DNA from: Apiotrichum sp. Y4204
Lineage: Eukaryota > Basidiomycota > Tremellomycetes > Trichosporonales > Trichosporonaceae
Direction of reading: 5' to 3'
NCBI GenBank assembly: GCA_025531455.1
Contig: JAMYHL010000066.1
Location: forward strand, 163,111 to 227,110
Length of the DNA stretch: 64,000 bases
Part shown: positions 10,217-21,210 of the stretch, piece by piece
Layout of the letters: each line of letters begins with the position of its first letter
How positions within the stretch are numbered: position 1 is the first letter of the stretch
Position numbers and translations under genes: made by a program
Notes under the pieces: model-generated
What the model saw: only the letters and a program-made list of their open reading frames with translations
What the model was told of the DNA's origin: nothing
Databases searched by the model: none

Positions 10217-12007
10217 ATGTCCGTTCCCAGGCCCATCCCGCGTAACCGCCCCCTCGAGCCACAGGACCTCGGCCTTCCGCGCCGCTCGCCGCCAATGCCC
10301 ATCCCCGGGGTGCCCCGCGAGCGCCCCCGTCCGATGATCACGCGCGACCGCCGCCGCCCCGGCGTTCTCGAGCTCACGCTCCCCGACCTTGCCTCTCCCT
10401 CGGACCACGATCCCGCCAACCGTCCTTATGGGCCAGGCAACAATATCGCCAACGGCTCTCCAGTCCCCCGCTCCCACCGCCTTAGCCTCGCTCATAGCGC
10501 GGCTCCCGTGTCCGCCATCCCGCCTGGCGGGCTGCCTGCCGAAATTGCGAACCGCCTCCCCGCCAACATTATCGCCGGAGTCGGCGTTCCCCCTTCGCAC
10601 CGCCGCCGCTCCCCGGGTAACACAGCTGCCCCAATTTCCGTGGCTCCTGGCTTTGTTGCCGATGTCGTGAACATCGCCCGCGCCAGCGGCATGGAGCTCC
10701 CAGCTGAAGTGAACAACCCCTCGTTCCACCCTCAGGTCTGGGAGGACATCGTCCGTGTGGCCAACTTCAATGTGCTTCACGGTATTCGCGGGACGAGCAA
10801 GTTTGGCCGCGACGTGGCCGAGCGCGTTTTGCCCTTCCGCCACATTATTCTCGAGCTGATCCGCACCATGGCGACTGCGGACGATGACGAGACTCAAGCC
10901 CAATCCCTCGAGGACGACCAAGTTACCATCACCCCTCGAAACTTTGCCACCCCCGAGAACCCCGACACTGCTCAGTTCGACGGCGAGAACTGGACTCTCG
11001 TTTCGCCTCCAGACAGCGAGAGGTCCAGCAGCCCGGCTGGCTCGAGCCAGTGGGACTCGGACGACGACGATGCGGAGACTCTCCACCTCAGCCCGATTAC
11101 TGGTGCCACCCTTGAGTTCCACATCAAGTCAACCCACTACCCCAACAGTGGTTTCACTACCTGGAAGCGCCTCGGCCTCGCGCCCCTTCCCCGCCAATTC
11201 GTCACTCGGGACCTGGAGGAGGGCCTCAAGTGGGTTCAGACCATCTCGGAGCACGTGCACGCCGTCGATATCGTTCTTCCCGCCCACGTCGCCGCCAACT
11301 GGGAGTCCACCCGCTGGGGTGGTAGCTTTGTCCAGGCGTGGCAGGAGTTCACCAACAAAGCGGCAGAGCTCAAGCTTTTTGCCAACGTCAAGACTGTCCG
11401 CCTCTCGTCCGACCTGGTCCGCGTGCCCCTCGCCACATTCCCAAAGCTCACCAAGATTGTTCGCCACTCGGCGACCGATGGCAACCCGGGCCGTGACGTC
11501 CCCATTCCGGGTGTTAATCGCCTTATTGACATCGTCAAATACACGTGCTTTGACAGTGTTCGTCCCGACGACACGAAGTACACAGAGCCGTTCTCGACCT
11601 CGGGAGTTATCGACGAAACCACGCGCCTCCTTTCCCGCCGCTCGATGGACCGCACCGACGTGGTTGTGATTATCAACCTGCTTCCCAACCACATTGTACC
11701 CGCCTCCCGCGAAGTGTGGGAAGCCACCCTCCTCACATACCTCACCGCCTACCTCGCGGCCGTCAAGTCGCTCACGATCGTCATCAACGACCAGTTCTCG
11801 CTCCCCCCTTCGCCTGAGTGGAACTACCCCCACACCAACCGCCACTTTGCGCGCGCGTTTTGGGCCCGCCGCTGGGTGTTTATCAACTGGCGCAACGGGC
11901 TCCCTTCTCGCCTTCGCCACAAAGTCAGGGTTCAGGACTATGATCAGTACCACAACCGCGTCGGCGCGATAACCTGCGAGTTTGAGGACATCATGACTGC
12001 CTTCTGA
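10217..12007 (+). CDS. F-box-like protein, single exon, 596 residues
   Basis: Uninterrupted frame from an ATG preceded by ccccata. Residues 1-160 are Pro/Arg-rich and disordered. Residues 168-215 match the diverged F-box pattern of the neighbouring genes, ending VLPFRHIILEL, equivalent to RFRHIQLDI in the gene at 7606 and RARHLTVVL in the gene at 13301. An acidic Ser-rich linker (around residues 255-290) leads to an alpha/beta C-terminal region with alternating hydrophobic strands (VDIVLP, LFANVKTVRLSS, DVVVIINLLP, SLTIVIND), as in the substrate-side domains of this kind of fungal protein. No membrane segment. Likely role: substrate adaptor of an SCF-type ubiquitin ligase, by inference. Second of the tandem family; frame and codon bias are clear. 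Confidence 0.8.
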   Translation: MSVPRPIPRNRPLEPQDLGLPRRSPPMPIPGVPRERPRPMITRDRRRPGVLELTLPDLASPSDHDPANRPYGPGNNIANGSPVPRSHRLSLAHSAAPVSAIPPGGLPAEIANRLPANIIAGVGVPPSHRRRSPGNTAAPISVAPGFVADVVNIARASGMELPAEVNNPSFHPQVWEDIVRVANFNVLHGIRGTSKFGRDVAERVLPFRHIILELIRTMATADDDETQAQSLEDDQVTITPRNFATPENPDTAQFDGENWTLVSPPDSERSSSPAGSSQWDSDDDDAETLHLSPITGATLEFHIKSTHYPNSGFTTWKRLGLAPLPRQFVTRDLEEGLKWVQTISEHVHAVDIVLPAHVAANWESTRWGGSFVQAWQEFTNKAAELKLFANVKTVRLSSDLVRVPLATFPKLTKIVRHSATDGNPGRDVPIPGVNRLIDIVKYTCFDSVRPDDTKYTEPFSTSGVIDETTRLLSRRSMDRTDVVVIINLLPNHIVPASREVWEATLLTYLTAYLAAVKSLTIVINDQFSLPPSPEWNYPHTNRHFARAFWARRWVFINWRNGLPSRLRHKVRVQDYDQYHNRVGAITCEFEDIMTAF

Positions 12008-12519
12008 GCGGCAGGAAACTGTTTCCGGGCTTATGCGCGATAGGACAATGGCCTCAGCGAGGCGTCAAGTGACATTGCTCATTTACAGTACAGTGCTGTT
12101 CCCCCCACTTCCCATCATTACCCACATCGTTAATTATTCATTATCCCACATCCATCGTCCGTAGCACATCAAGCGCAGATAGTTGTGAAGCCGTGAAATG
12201 CATGTGCTACCATTTTTTTTTTTTTTTTTTTATCTGAGGATTATGGGGGTGGTTCAAGTGAAACTCACGGCGGAGTTCCGGGGTGTGAATACATATTGTC
12301 GAAGTGAATATTGTTGACTGTTTCGTTTTGTCTTTGTTTCTGTTGCGAGGACCTGTGCGCAGACACCTTCAGGCCATTGATTTTGATCGTAACAGACGGC
12401 CTGTGCGCTGTTATTATAAACTATAAGTACTGACACACACACACTCACATATGCATATGCACTTTCTTTCTCTCTTTCACTCTCACACACACACACGCTT
12501 TCACTTTTCCTTTTACAAC

Positions 12520-12806
12520 ATGTTCATGCTTGTTTCTTCCTTTGTTCTCTTTTCCGACAATTCTCCTCACATTACCCACTCCTCTATTTTACACACACTT
12601 TGACCTTTGTTCTCTCTCAGTCGTTCAAACCAGTCGTTCAAACAAATTACAAGGTCCCCCTTCTCCTGTTTTCACGTCGAACCTGCAGTGCGTGTGGAAT
12701 AATGCCACGCAAACCGTGGAACACAAAGCCAGCGGCACTCGCTCCCGTCTTTGTTGCATACGCAATCGACGCGAAAGACATCGACGACCTGCACCGCCGT
12801 GTGTGA
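12520..12806 (+). pseudogene. Possible relic of a fourth F-box-like gene
   Basis: Two short fragments lie in gene order. The first, at 12520, opens ATGTTCATGCTTG after acaac and encodes MFMLVSSFVLF, resembling the start of the membrane-anchored gene at 7606 (MLLMTFLVLF after tcaac); it stops after 27 codons. The second, 12702-12806, encodes MPRKPWNTKP followed by VAYAIDAKDIDDLHRRV, which resembles helices 1-2 of the F-box in the neighbours (ARIVSHADPDTLQAL), then stops. A TATA-like element lies about 100 bases upstream of the first. The similarity is short and could be chance. Confidence 0.3.
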
Positions 12807-13124
12807 GATAGACGAAATTGTCTTTCACACTCACTCCACTTGCACGAGTCTATGGTGCAAGTAGGAGTGCGTTGAATGCGAGAGGGGGCAGAACAGGTGC
12901 GACCGGGGTTTCATGGTGCAACAGTGATCGTGTGACACTGCCACATTCCGCAAACTCGCTCCATTCCTTGCGATACTGCAGTGCAACTAAACACAACTTG
13001 GTGTTTTCACCAACACACACAACCTCGTTTTCACACTCATTCATCATGACAAGCTGCAGACAGCTCTCGGGTGCAAGTACAGACCCACACCGTCGTGGAC
13101 GACGTCTGGCGGTCCCGAACACGG

Positions 13125-13131
13125 TATATAA
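13125..13131 (+). promoter_or_regulatory. TATA box of the gene at 13301
   Basis: The sequence tatataa is followed by no ATG until 13301, which sits in a good context (caccATG). This decides the start chosen for the downstream gene, although the frame stays open further upstream. Confidence 0.55.
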
Positions 13132-13300
13132 CCAGCCCTGTTGGGACCCGAGAGGTTCCCCCAACCAACGCTTTCAACTCCCTGCAACCCCTACTTCTCC
13201 AGATCTCCTGGACCGCATTCTCGCCAATCAACTCATTGTTCCGCCCACGACAGCCTCCAGGCCCTTTCGTATACCAACTTCAACCCCACAGACCAACACC

Positions 13301-14866
13301 ATGAGAACCAAACTCGTCAGACCCCGTTCCTCTCCGAGGGACCACTCACGGCACAACTGCCCGAACCGGCGCAGCTGGAGAGATGAACACATGGATGTGT
13401 ACGAACCCTATCGTGTGGCCGTGGCCAAGTCGGACGCCGAGACCGAGGACCTCGCCGCCGCTTATCTCGCCCGCAACCCCGGCATCACGCCGTCCCCTCT
13501 CACGCTCGCCATGTTCCCCCACATTGAGATGGCGATTCTCCACGCAGTCGACATCCCGACGCTCAAGAAGCTCATGCTTACCTCCACGCACATGTGGAAG
13601 CTAGCCGCTCCGATTCTGCGCGCGCGCCACCTCACTGTCGTCCTTCTCCCGCAGGACAAGTGCAGTTGCCAGTTGCCTCCAATGCACAAGGGCGCGGCCC
13701 GCGCGACCCGCGCGGACCCCGACCCCGATGAAGACTTTGACCCCGATTACCCGTCTCCCGGACAAATAGTGTGGCATACAGAGGAAGAATACAACTTGTG
13801 GGTCATAGAAAACAATTATGTGCCAGCGCAGGCCGTGTTTCTCCACGGGTACCCACGCAGTTTTGAATTTAGTACGCGCTATACCTGGCTCACTGCCCCT
13901 CCGGGTGGGTTTAAAAATATCCCTCGCGCCAGAAACCCTCGCGCCAGATACATTGTCGACTCGGCGTCCATGACCCAAATCCTGGATATCAAGTACCACT
14001 CCCTCACCACGCACAAACCGCCACGCTGGTCGTGGAGCTGGTACGACGTGGGGCTCTGTTTCCGGAATGGCGACTGGTCGAACGTGCGGCTCATCCGTGA
14101 CATGCCCGGCACCTTTCCCACCACAGATGCTGAGTTTGCGGCACTCCACCCCTGGCTCCCCGACCCCGAGTGGAAATCGCCGTTCATCAACCTCAAGGTT
14201 GTCAGCCAGGTACAGATCCTCGGCACAAACTTTGCCACCGGGAAATGTCCGCCCACCCCGCTCAACGCGTTCCACAACATTGTTGTGAGCCTGTGGATCC
14301 ACTTCGGCGACGACAAGAAGACGGTCCCGGGTCGCTTCTTCCGGTACGAGCCGGAGGACATTCCCACCAAGCACGTCACCGTTATGCTTCCGACGTGGGA
14401 TGCGACGCGAGCGGACCACACAATTCAAGACAAGTCGCCGGTCGACCCTTTTGCAACAAAGAAGGACGCGCAGCGGCACATGAATGATGTCGTCCTCGAG
14501 ATTTACCTCTGCTGGATGTCCAAGGCGGCAAGCGTGACAGTTGTCGGGTATGAGCGCGTCAAGCGCCGCTCCCCTGCGGCACACGCCGAGGCGATCAAAG
14601 CACTCCGCCGCGCGGTGGCCTGCTCGAACGCGGGACACCAGACGTGGTGGATCACGCCAGCGCAGAGGAATACCTCGCTGGTGGAGCACTTTACGGGGGA
14701 GTTGTCGTCCCACAACCCCAACAACGCCAACATGAACTTGCCGCCCAGCAACCGCCCCACTCGCCGTTGCAACCTCAAGTTCGAGACTCTCGAGTCGTAC
14801 ATCGAGCGTGTCGGAGAGTACGACGCTCTCCTGCACGACCTGCACCGCTTCCGCGCTACGAAGTAA
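13301..14866 (+). CDS. F-box-like protein, single exon, 521 residues
   Basis: The start is the first ATG downstream of the TATA box at 13125; an upstream in-frame ATG at 13046 would add 85 residues. Residues 1-60 are basic and disordered. Residues 72-115 match the F-box pattern shared with the genes at 7606 and 10217: MFPHIEMAILHAVD, PTLKKLMLTST, RARHLTVVL. A long mixed alpha/beta C-terminal part has strand-like segments (KHVTVMLP, ASVTVVGYERV) and ends with a Tyr/Arg-rich helical piece (ESYIERVGEYD). No membrane segment. Probably a ubiquitin-ligase substrate adaptor, by analogy only. The antisense frame is also long, but only this strand carries the family motif. Third intact member of the local family. 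Confidence 0.77.
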   Translation: MRTKLVRPRSSPRDHSRHNCPNRRSWRDEHMDVYEPYRVAVAKSDAETEDLAAAYLARNPGITPSPLTLAMFPHIEMAILHAVDIPTLKKLMLTSTHMWKLAAPILRARHLTVVLLPQDKCSCQLPPMHKGAARATRADPDPDEDFDPDYPSPGQIVWHTEEEYNLWVIENNYVPAQAVFLHGYPRSFEFSTRYTWLTAPPGGFKNIPRARNPRARYIVDSASMTQILDIKYHSLTTHKPPRWSWSWYDVGLCFRNGDWSNVRLIRDMPGTFPTTDAEFAALHPWLPDPEWKSPFINLKVVSQVQILGTNFATGKCPPTPLNAFHNIVVSLWIHFGDDKKTVPGRFFRYEPEDIPTKHVTVMLPTWDATRADHTIQDKSPVDPFATKKDAQRHMNDVVLEIYLCWMSKAASVTVVGYERVKRRSPAAHAEAIKALRRAVACSNAGHQTWWITPAQRNTSLVEHFTGELSSHNPNNANMNLPPSNRPTRRCNLKFETLESYIERVGEYDALLHDLHRFRATK

Positions 14867-15257
14867 GCTCCATGTAAGGCATGAGGGCGACGAGCGACAA
14901 GCAACGTACATGTCAACGGCACAAGGCGATGGTGCGACAAGGCACACAGCAACGACACAGGAGACTTGTAGAGATTAGATATCAGATGTCCATTCTGTAG
15001 CCCAAACGTCAGTACTGTATGTATTTCAGTCACCAATGAGCGGAAGGACCACCCATCTGGTATGGGAGGTCCACATCGCTTTTCCCGAATTTGTCAGCTA
15101 CGTGCAATGTCAATAAGCATATTGTCAGTAACAGCCTCGACACAAGATTTCCCCCCCCCCCTCTCTCCCCCCACCAAGCGTTCATGACATGCATGATCAA
15201 TAGTGAATGCGGGGTATATGTATGTAAATCAGTTCTCAAAGTCAGGCTCTCTGAAAT
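14867..15257. other. Convergent 3' intergenic region
   Basis: This is the 391-base gap between two convergent genes. It includes a run of ten C at 15150-15159. I see no gene or RNA signature. Confidence 0.5.
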
Positions 15258-18200
15258 CTACTCGCTGTCCCCATCAAGTTCGCGCTGGAGTGCGCGCGCA
15301 TGCCGCTCCACCAGGGCGGTAATCTCCGCGTCCCGCATCGCCGCCTTGTAGCTGTGCTGCAGGGCGATAAGCTTATCCGCCCCCCAGAGCCGCGACGTCA
15401 TCCCCGAGATAAAAGTGAACAAGTCCCCAACGCTCTCGGTCGCGCACAACTCGGCCTCGTTGATCTTGAGTATTGCCACCGCGACGCGGAAGAGCACGAC
15501 GTGGCCCTCAACAAAGAACACGTCCCAGACGCGGAAGAGCGTTTCGACAGGGAGACAGTCGGTAAAAATGGATAAAAACCAGCCAAAAGTCACAGAAGTC
15601 AGGTCGACGATTAGTGCCGCGAGATGCGCGCTTACGCGGGGGACATGCTGCGCCACGAGGTCGGTGAGTGCCAGCTGGTCGGCGCGCGAGCCGACGAGCG
15701 ACGGCGCAAAGTAGTCGGCGGGGAGGAGGCGCTCGACCATGCAGTGCAGGACCCAAAAGGCTTGTTCTGGAGTTAGTGAGGAAGATGCTGGGAAACTCAC
15801 CCTCATCGGTAAATGTCAGCAGGAGTGTGGCGGCGAGCATCTGTTGTCAGCGACAGCACGGTCATTCCATCACCCACATTCATGCCCTGGCAGTATCCGA
15901 CCGCAGGGTTATGCCACGAGTACGCGACGAGCAGCCTGCGGAGCTTTGCGACGCCCGGCCCGTCGCCGCCAAAGAAGACGTTACCGGGGAAGGTGCGCCC
16001 GACGTCCTTCTCAATCTCGGCCATGACCGCCGAGTGGTCGTCGCGATGCACTGCGAGAATCTCGGCATATTCCCCAGGCACGAGCAGATCACGGGCGCCA
16101 GAACACTCGGCCCACACGTCGGCGCGGTACACTATCGGGATGCCGCGGCGCACGAGCCGCTGGAACAGGCGGTACTGCTCCTGTCCCGACTTGCTCTGCG
16201 TACCTGCTAGAGAAACGACGCCGGCAATGGCACCCGACACACCGACGTCCTGCACACCGACGCTCCCGCGTCGCCGCTGGTGCCGCCGCAGCAGGGCGTC
16301 CCACTCGGCGGTGCGCGCCTTCTGCTGCTTGTCGTGGATGTCCGTCAGCTGGTCCAGGAGGGAGGACACGGTGAGACGTGATGCCTTGGAGGTCTTGGTC
16401 GAGGGGGCCGGGGAGGTGGTGACCGTGCCGCCGAGGGAGGACGACGCGCCGCTCTGGATGTTCGATGTCCCACGCACGGACACGGTCAGCTCGTCCTTGG
16501 CGGCAATGGCCTTGGCAGGCGCGGGAGCCAGCGCCGTCGGACGTCGCGAGCGTGGGCCGCCGTTCGGGGGCGAAGTCGCTTCGGGGACGGAGACCTGAGA
16601 TGCGGACGCTGGAGAGAGGGAAGACTCGCTCGCGCGCGCAGACGACGGCGAGGGCGCCCGCCGCTCCTCGACGCTGTGCGTGCTCGGCGGCCGAGAAGAC
16701 GGCGGGACGCTGAGCATGTCCGCACCCGGGATGTGTCCCGTGACTGATATCGGCGCGGGCGTACCTGCCCGACTCGCGTCCTTGAGCATGCTCGCGTGCT
16801 GAATGTCGTCTGCCGTCAGACAAATACACACTCACACCACTCACAAATAAACCCGTATCTGTCCGTTAGGGGCGGGTCATCGCTTTCGAATCTCGTGGCA
16901 GTGGGAAGCTTCGTCCTCGAGCTCTGGAAGAAGGACCCGAGGTTCTGGCGCGAGAGGAGGACCGTCGGCGGGCGCGACTCGTCGGGCACAATCGTGCCGA
17001 GCTCGACGCTCGGCGGCGGCGTCTCAACGGGTGCAGGGTCCGCTGGGGTATGTGGTGATTGGGGCGAGTACGCTGCGCGGGGTAGACGCGCCGGCTGCGA
17101 TGCAGGGCGTTTACGGCCCTCGTTCCGCGAAAAGGACAGCAGCGTGCACCCCAGCCCGACCGTCGCGGCCAGCGCCTGGTCGCCATACCCGGCCCCAGAT
17201 CCAGTTCCAGTTCCAGAAGGCTCGCCAATAGTGGTATCAATCGGCGGGGGCAGCTTTGCGCTGGCCGTGCTCGCCGCGCGGCTGCGGGCGCGCGCACGCC
17301 CCGGCGGCTCCCTGACGGCGACATCGGCATCTCGCGCGTTCGACACCAGTGCGTGTGCGAGGTTGGAAATTGTTGCGCTGGTGTGTCTCGGCTCGAGCAA
17401 GATGCTCCCCGGGTCGGGGGTGAGGATGCGCTGCGGTCAGCTCGGCCTAACCCTTTCGTTCAGTCTGAACTCACAGTAGCGAGGAAGATGGCGCGGAACG
17501 ACGGCGTGCTGCCCCCGTCGCCTGCCCGCCAATCCTCTGGCGCGACGCTGGGCGCCAGACTCGAGGTGCTGCTCTTCCTTCCAGGCTTCTTCGCCCACCC
17601 GAACAGCCCCCATGCCTTTTTATCTTTCCCCTCAAGCGCGGTGCTCGCTGTGCTCGCTGCGCGTTCCGAGCGCACGGAGCGCGTACTCGGGGCCGGGCTG
17701 CGGGGACGCAAGCCGGTGCTGGCGGTGCTCGGCGTCGGCGAGCCCGGCTCATCCCTCAGTGCTAGGAACGAGTGCGTCGGCGAAGTTAAGCTGGTGCTCA
17801 GTGCGTCGGCGAGCGAGTCGTGTAACTGGAATGAGTGTAAGCAGCTCAAAATAACTCACCTGGTCACCGGTGCGGATATGTCCGATATGTCCTTGGCTTA
17901 TGCGCTCCGCAACGGACGGAAGCGGCACCGGCCTCGGGGAAGCCTCGGCGCTGGTCGGCCTCGACGCGGGGAGGGGTATGTTCAGGGCGCTGACGCTCGC
18001 CCCGCTCGGCCTGCGCGCAGGCGACGCACTAGCGCTGGCAGCCACACTCCGCAGACGCGCATTCTCGTCTTCGAGACGAGAAATCACCTCGCGGAGCTCG
18101 CGCACCGCGCGCGCAAGGACACGGAGTGGGTGTTCTTTCACGGCCCCCGGTGAGGGGGGGAAGAGGGGCGTGGCGCTCATCGCGCTTGGCGGCGTGCTTG

Positions 18201-18924
18201 GCCGTGAGCTGTCCCCCTCTTCTCCCTCTCCCTCTCCATCCTTCTCTCCCTTCTTCTCCCTACTCTTCTCTCTATCCTTCCGCACATACGTCCTCAGCTC
18301 CGCCGCGAGCTCCGCATCGCCCATGAGATCAAACGGCGTGTCGAGCACCTCCACCTCGTGCCGCGACAGACTGTCCAGATATCCGCCCCAACCCGCCAGC
18401 GGCGTGCCGCTCCGCCGCGGGCGTGGACGGCGGGGCGTCTCGTCGTCGTCGCCGAAGAGCGCGACCCGGTCCGCCTCCTTGCGTTTGCCTTGCATCGGCG
18501 TGGCTGTGGTGGAATTGGACTTTGCGCGCGGGTTCGCGTTCTTCGATTTCGCCCTTGTCGAGATCGAGTTGGACCTGCTCGGGCCCGCGGCGAGGCCGAG
18601 GAGATCCGCGCTGTCCTTCTGCCGCGGCACGACGATGCCGGACGCGGACGCGGCGGCCTGCAGAGCCGCCACTGCCGGCGAGGCGGGCGACACTGGCGAA
18701 GGGGAGGATACGGCTGGTCGCCGCGTCGAGTCGGAGACGCGGCGCGGGAGGCCAGCGCCGAGGAGCGGGTGTTCCGTACTTGGCGTCGTTGCTGTTCGTC
18801 GTACGGTGGGTTTAAAGAGCGATACGGAGGGAGACGAGGTGGAGGTGCGCCGCGAGTCGCCCGCACTGCTCTCGTTCCCGTTCCCGCTGCTGCTCGCGCT
18901 CGCGCTGCCTGGTTCGCGGCTCAT
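15258..18924 (-). CDS. TBC-domain Rab GTPase-activating protein
   Basis: Six exons (18924-17860, 17825-17475, 17430-16845, 16809-15878, 15840-15801, 15766-15258) join in phase to 1160 residues; introns are 34-44 nt. TBC proteins speed GTP hydrolysis by Rab GTPases in membrane traffic. The TBC domain spans about residues 888-1130, with the catalytic arginine finger in IEKDVGRTFP (about Arg939) and glutamine finger in GYCQGMN (about Gln975), then FTDEEQAFWVL and the conserved LFRVWDVFF. The residues before it are disordered and Ser/Pro-rich, with a short coiled coil near residues 270-300 (LREVISRLEDENARL) and a conserved DRYGFIYDIQHASMLK segment spliced across exons 3-4. Both catalytic fingers are intact, so it should be active. 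The target Rab is unknown. Confidence 0.92.
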
Positions 18925-19558
18925 GAGGGTGGAATATGGAAACCGCCTGTTCTGGATGAGGAGATATTGCTCAGACGCTGCGGTGGAGATGGTTGTTGAA
19001 GGCTTCTTGGCTCCGTTGTCGCTGTCACTGTGTCACTGTCTCGTTTCAGCGTCATAGCTCTCCACAGGGAGCGCGACGGCGCGACTGTCGCGCGGCCCGC
19101 CCTGGCTGCACGTGATAATAAACCCCCCAAGATGACTGTATAAGAGGTGGTGGTGGTGGTGGTGCTCTTCTGCCAGCATCATGCCCCGACAGTACCACTA
19201 TCCTTGCGTGCGTCGCTGCGCTCCGCGATATCATAATACCCATACATCGGCAGAAAATCAGGCAGGTCTACAGAATACACTAATACTGCCGCTCAGCGCC
19301 GTGATGAAGGCGCGAGCGAGGGTGATCGTGGCCATGGTGAATGACCGGTTGCGTTAACTACTAGGCGGGGAGGTGAGGTATACAGTAGTGTTTTTATGTT
19401 TTATGTTTTCTATGTTTATGATGCTGCTCGCGCGTCGGCACGCGTGAGGGCATGATGGTGTGTGATGGGTCGCGCGGGTTGTGAGGCGAGTTTGGGCACA
19501 ATCGTGTTTCGTGGCTGGATCCGTGTCCGTACATGACAAGGGAGCCTTTAAATCGCCC
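18925..19558. other. Intergenic region
   Basis: Spacer of 634 bases between two minus-strand genes. It holds the promoter of the TBC gene, with a run of five GGT/GTG triplets near 19147-19162. No gene or RNA signature seen. Confidence 0.5.
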
Positions 19559-21210
19559 TTAGGCGTTCATGAGCTCGTGCACCTCCTTCCTGAACATCTC
19601 GAGACGCTCGACCGCGTAAGACTGCGTGTAAGAAATTGTCTAGCACCTTGATGTGACGATCAACTGTCGCTACTCACCAGGTAGTCAAAGTCAGGGACGT
19701 AGTCCTTGGACTCGCACATCTCGTGGACCTGGTCCTCGGCCATCGAGATGCCCCACAGCGCCCAGAAGACGGACGATGCCGGGGACCAGATGCGCACCTC
19801 CTGCTCGAGGGCGTCGACCTTGGCGGCCGGAATACCCTCCTTCGGGTTGATCTTCTCCTCACCGGCCGACATCTCGACGGAAAGGTACGAACGGTACCAG
19901 TCGTCCCGCTGCTCCAGAGTTGGGTAGCCGTAGTGAGGCTTGAGAGAGTGCGAGAGGGTGGGGTGGTGGTAGTTTGCGCACCACTCGTGGAAGTGGTTTG
20001 CAATGTCGTAGCCACGAGGGTTGGGCGCGGCGTACTCAAAGTCGATGACAATGTACTTGTGGTGCTCGGGCGCACCCTTGGGGATCTCAGCGTCAAGCAG
20101 CAAGAGGTTGCCGTATTGCGCGTCGTTATCTGGAGTGAGCAGAAGATACACTTTATTTACTCACGGCCGAAGACAATTCCCTTTCCGCGGTTGGGGTTGG
20201 CAATCACCCACTGGCGGTAGGCCTCGACCTCCTCGCGAAGCTTGTGGAAGCGGATGTTCTCAACCCACACCTCCCAGCGGCCGCCGAGGGCAGAGAAGCT
20301 GTTGAGGGAGTCGGAGGCTATGCCGAGCCACTCGGAGATGGACCGCCAAACCATGGGCTCGCCGTCGCGCCCTTGCTCATACCCAAGAAGGCGGAGGTCG
20401 ACCGAGTGAAGCTCGCGCATGCGACGGGCGATGCCGCAGGCAATGTCAGGAACGCGGAGCTCCTTGGCGGTGAGCGCGCGGGAGGGGAAGAACTGCTCGA
20501 CACGGCCATTGATGAACGTGCCGTACACCTTGGGGCCAAAGTTGTAGGTCGAGGACAGGACGTGGAGAATGCGAAGCTCCTCGTCACGGGAGATGAGCAT
20601 GTCCGAGGAGGGGCCGTACACGCGGAAGAGGAGCGTGGGAGGGTACTGGCCGGCGACGAGGACAGGAGGGTTGTCGGGGTCGGTCGGGGGCATGGTGGGG
20701 GTGAGGAGGGGAGACATGGACGGGGATGTGGGCTTGGGGTTGGGGTTGAAGGAGACGAAGAAGACGGCGTTGGTCATCGCGCCCGACACCTTCTGGAGAT
20801 GGATCGAGTTGGGGGTGAGCGACGGGTGCGTCCAGAGGGGCACCTTGAGGCGGCGGAGGATCTGGAGAACCTTGGTCTTGAAGACGGGGTGGCGCCATTC
20901 GCTGAGTGTTAGCGACATCTGCTCGTCTTCATGCCGTTTCCACTCACGCGGCATCGATGCTAAGCTGAGTGTGGGTCATGTTGGGGTTCGGACCCCCCTC
21001 CTCCAAGGGCGTGCCAGGTGTACCGGGGGTGCCGTCGAGCCAGAACTCGGAGAGCTTTGAGAACGAGCCGCCCGAGTTCTTGCGAAGCGGCGGCATGGTA
21101 GGACCGCCGAGGGGGGGAAGACTCGGTGACGTAGGAGGGCGCGAGGCCAGCATGGCCGGGGAGATGGGGGCAGTCATGTCGAGTGGGCGAAAGTCCGGGG
21201 TCATCACCAT
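19559..21210 (-). CDS. CKI1: Choline (or ethanolamine) kinase
   Basis: First step of the Kennedy pathway, phosphorylating choline (often also ethanolamine) with ATP for phospholipid synthesis in the cytosol. Four exons (21210-20948, 20901-20165, 20129-19678, 19621-19559) give 504 residues; introns are 46, 35 and 56 nt. After a Pro/Ser-rich leader, the kinase N-lobe (LLFRVYGPSSDML) is followed by HNDAQYGNLLLL (Brenner motif, catalytic Asp336, with its His formed across the splice) and VIDFEYAAPNPRGYDIANHF (the choline-kinase motif, metal-binding Asp363). WALWGISMAEDQ near the C-terminus is also typical. An in-frame ATG at 21309 could extend the N-terminus by 33 residues; I chose the nearer ATG, but either is possible. 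Preference for choline over ethanolamine is not certain. Confidence 0.93.

Larger units (their letters stand above)
12008..13300. other. Intergenic region with relic and promoter
   Basis: Contains a run of 19 T at 12213-12231, a TATA-like stretch around 12411-12425 (tattataaactataa), short CA and CT runs, the proposed broken F-box-like gene at 12520-12806, and the TATA box of the next gene at 13125. An open frame continues upstream of 13301 to 13046, but I favour the later start. Confidence 0.5.

Noticed and set aside
13046..13300. Upstream extension of the third F-box-like gene from the ATG at 13046
   Set aside because: A TATA box at 13125 lies inside this extension and the first ATG after it is 13301, in a better context. 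Kept only as an alternative start.
13601..14947. 448-residue minus-strand frame
   Set aside because: Antisense shadow of the F-box-like gene at 13301, with no domain and no promoter.
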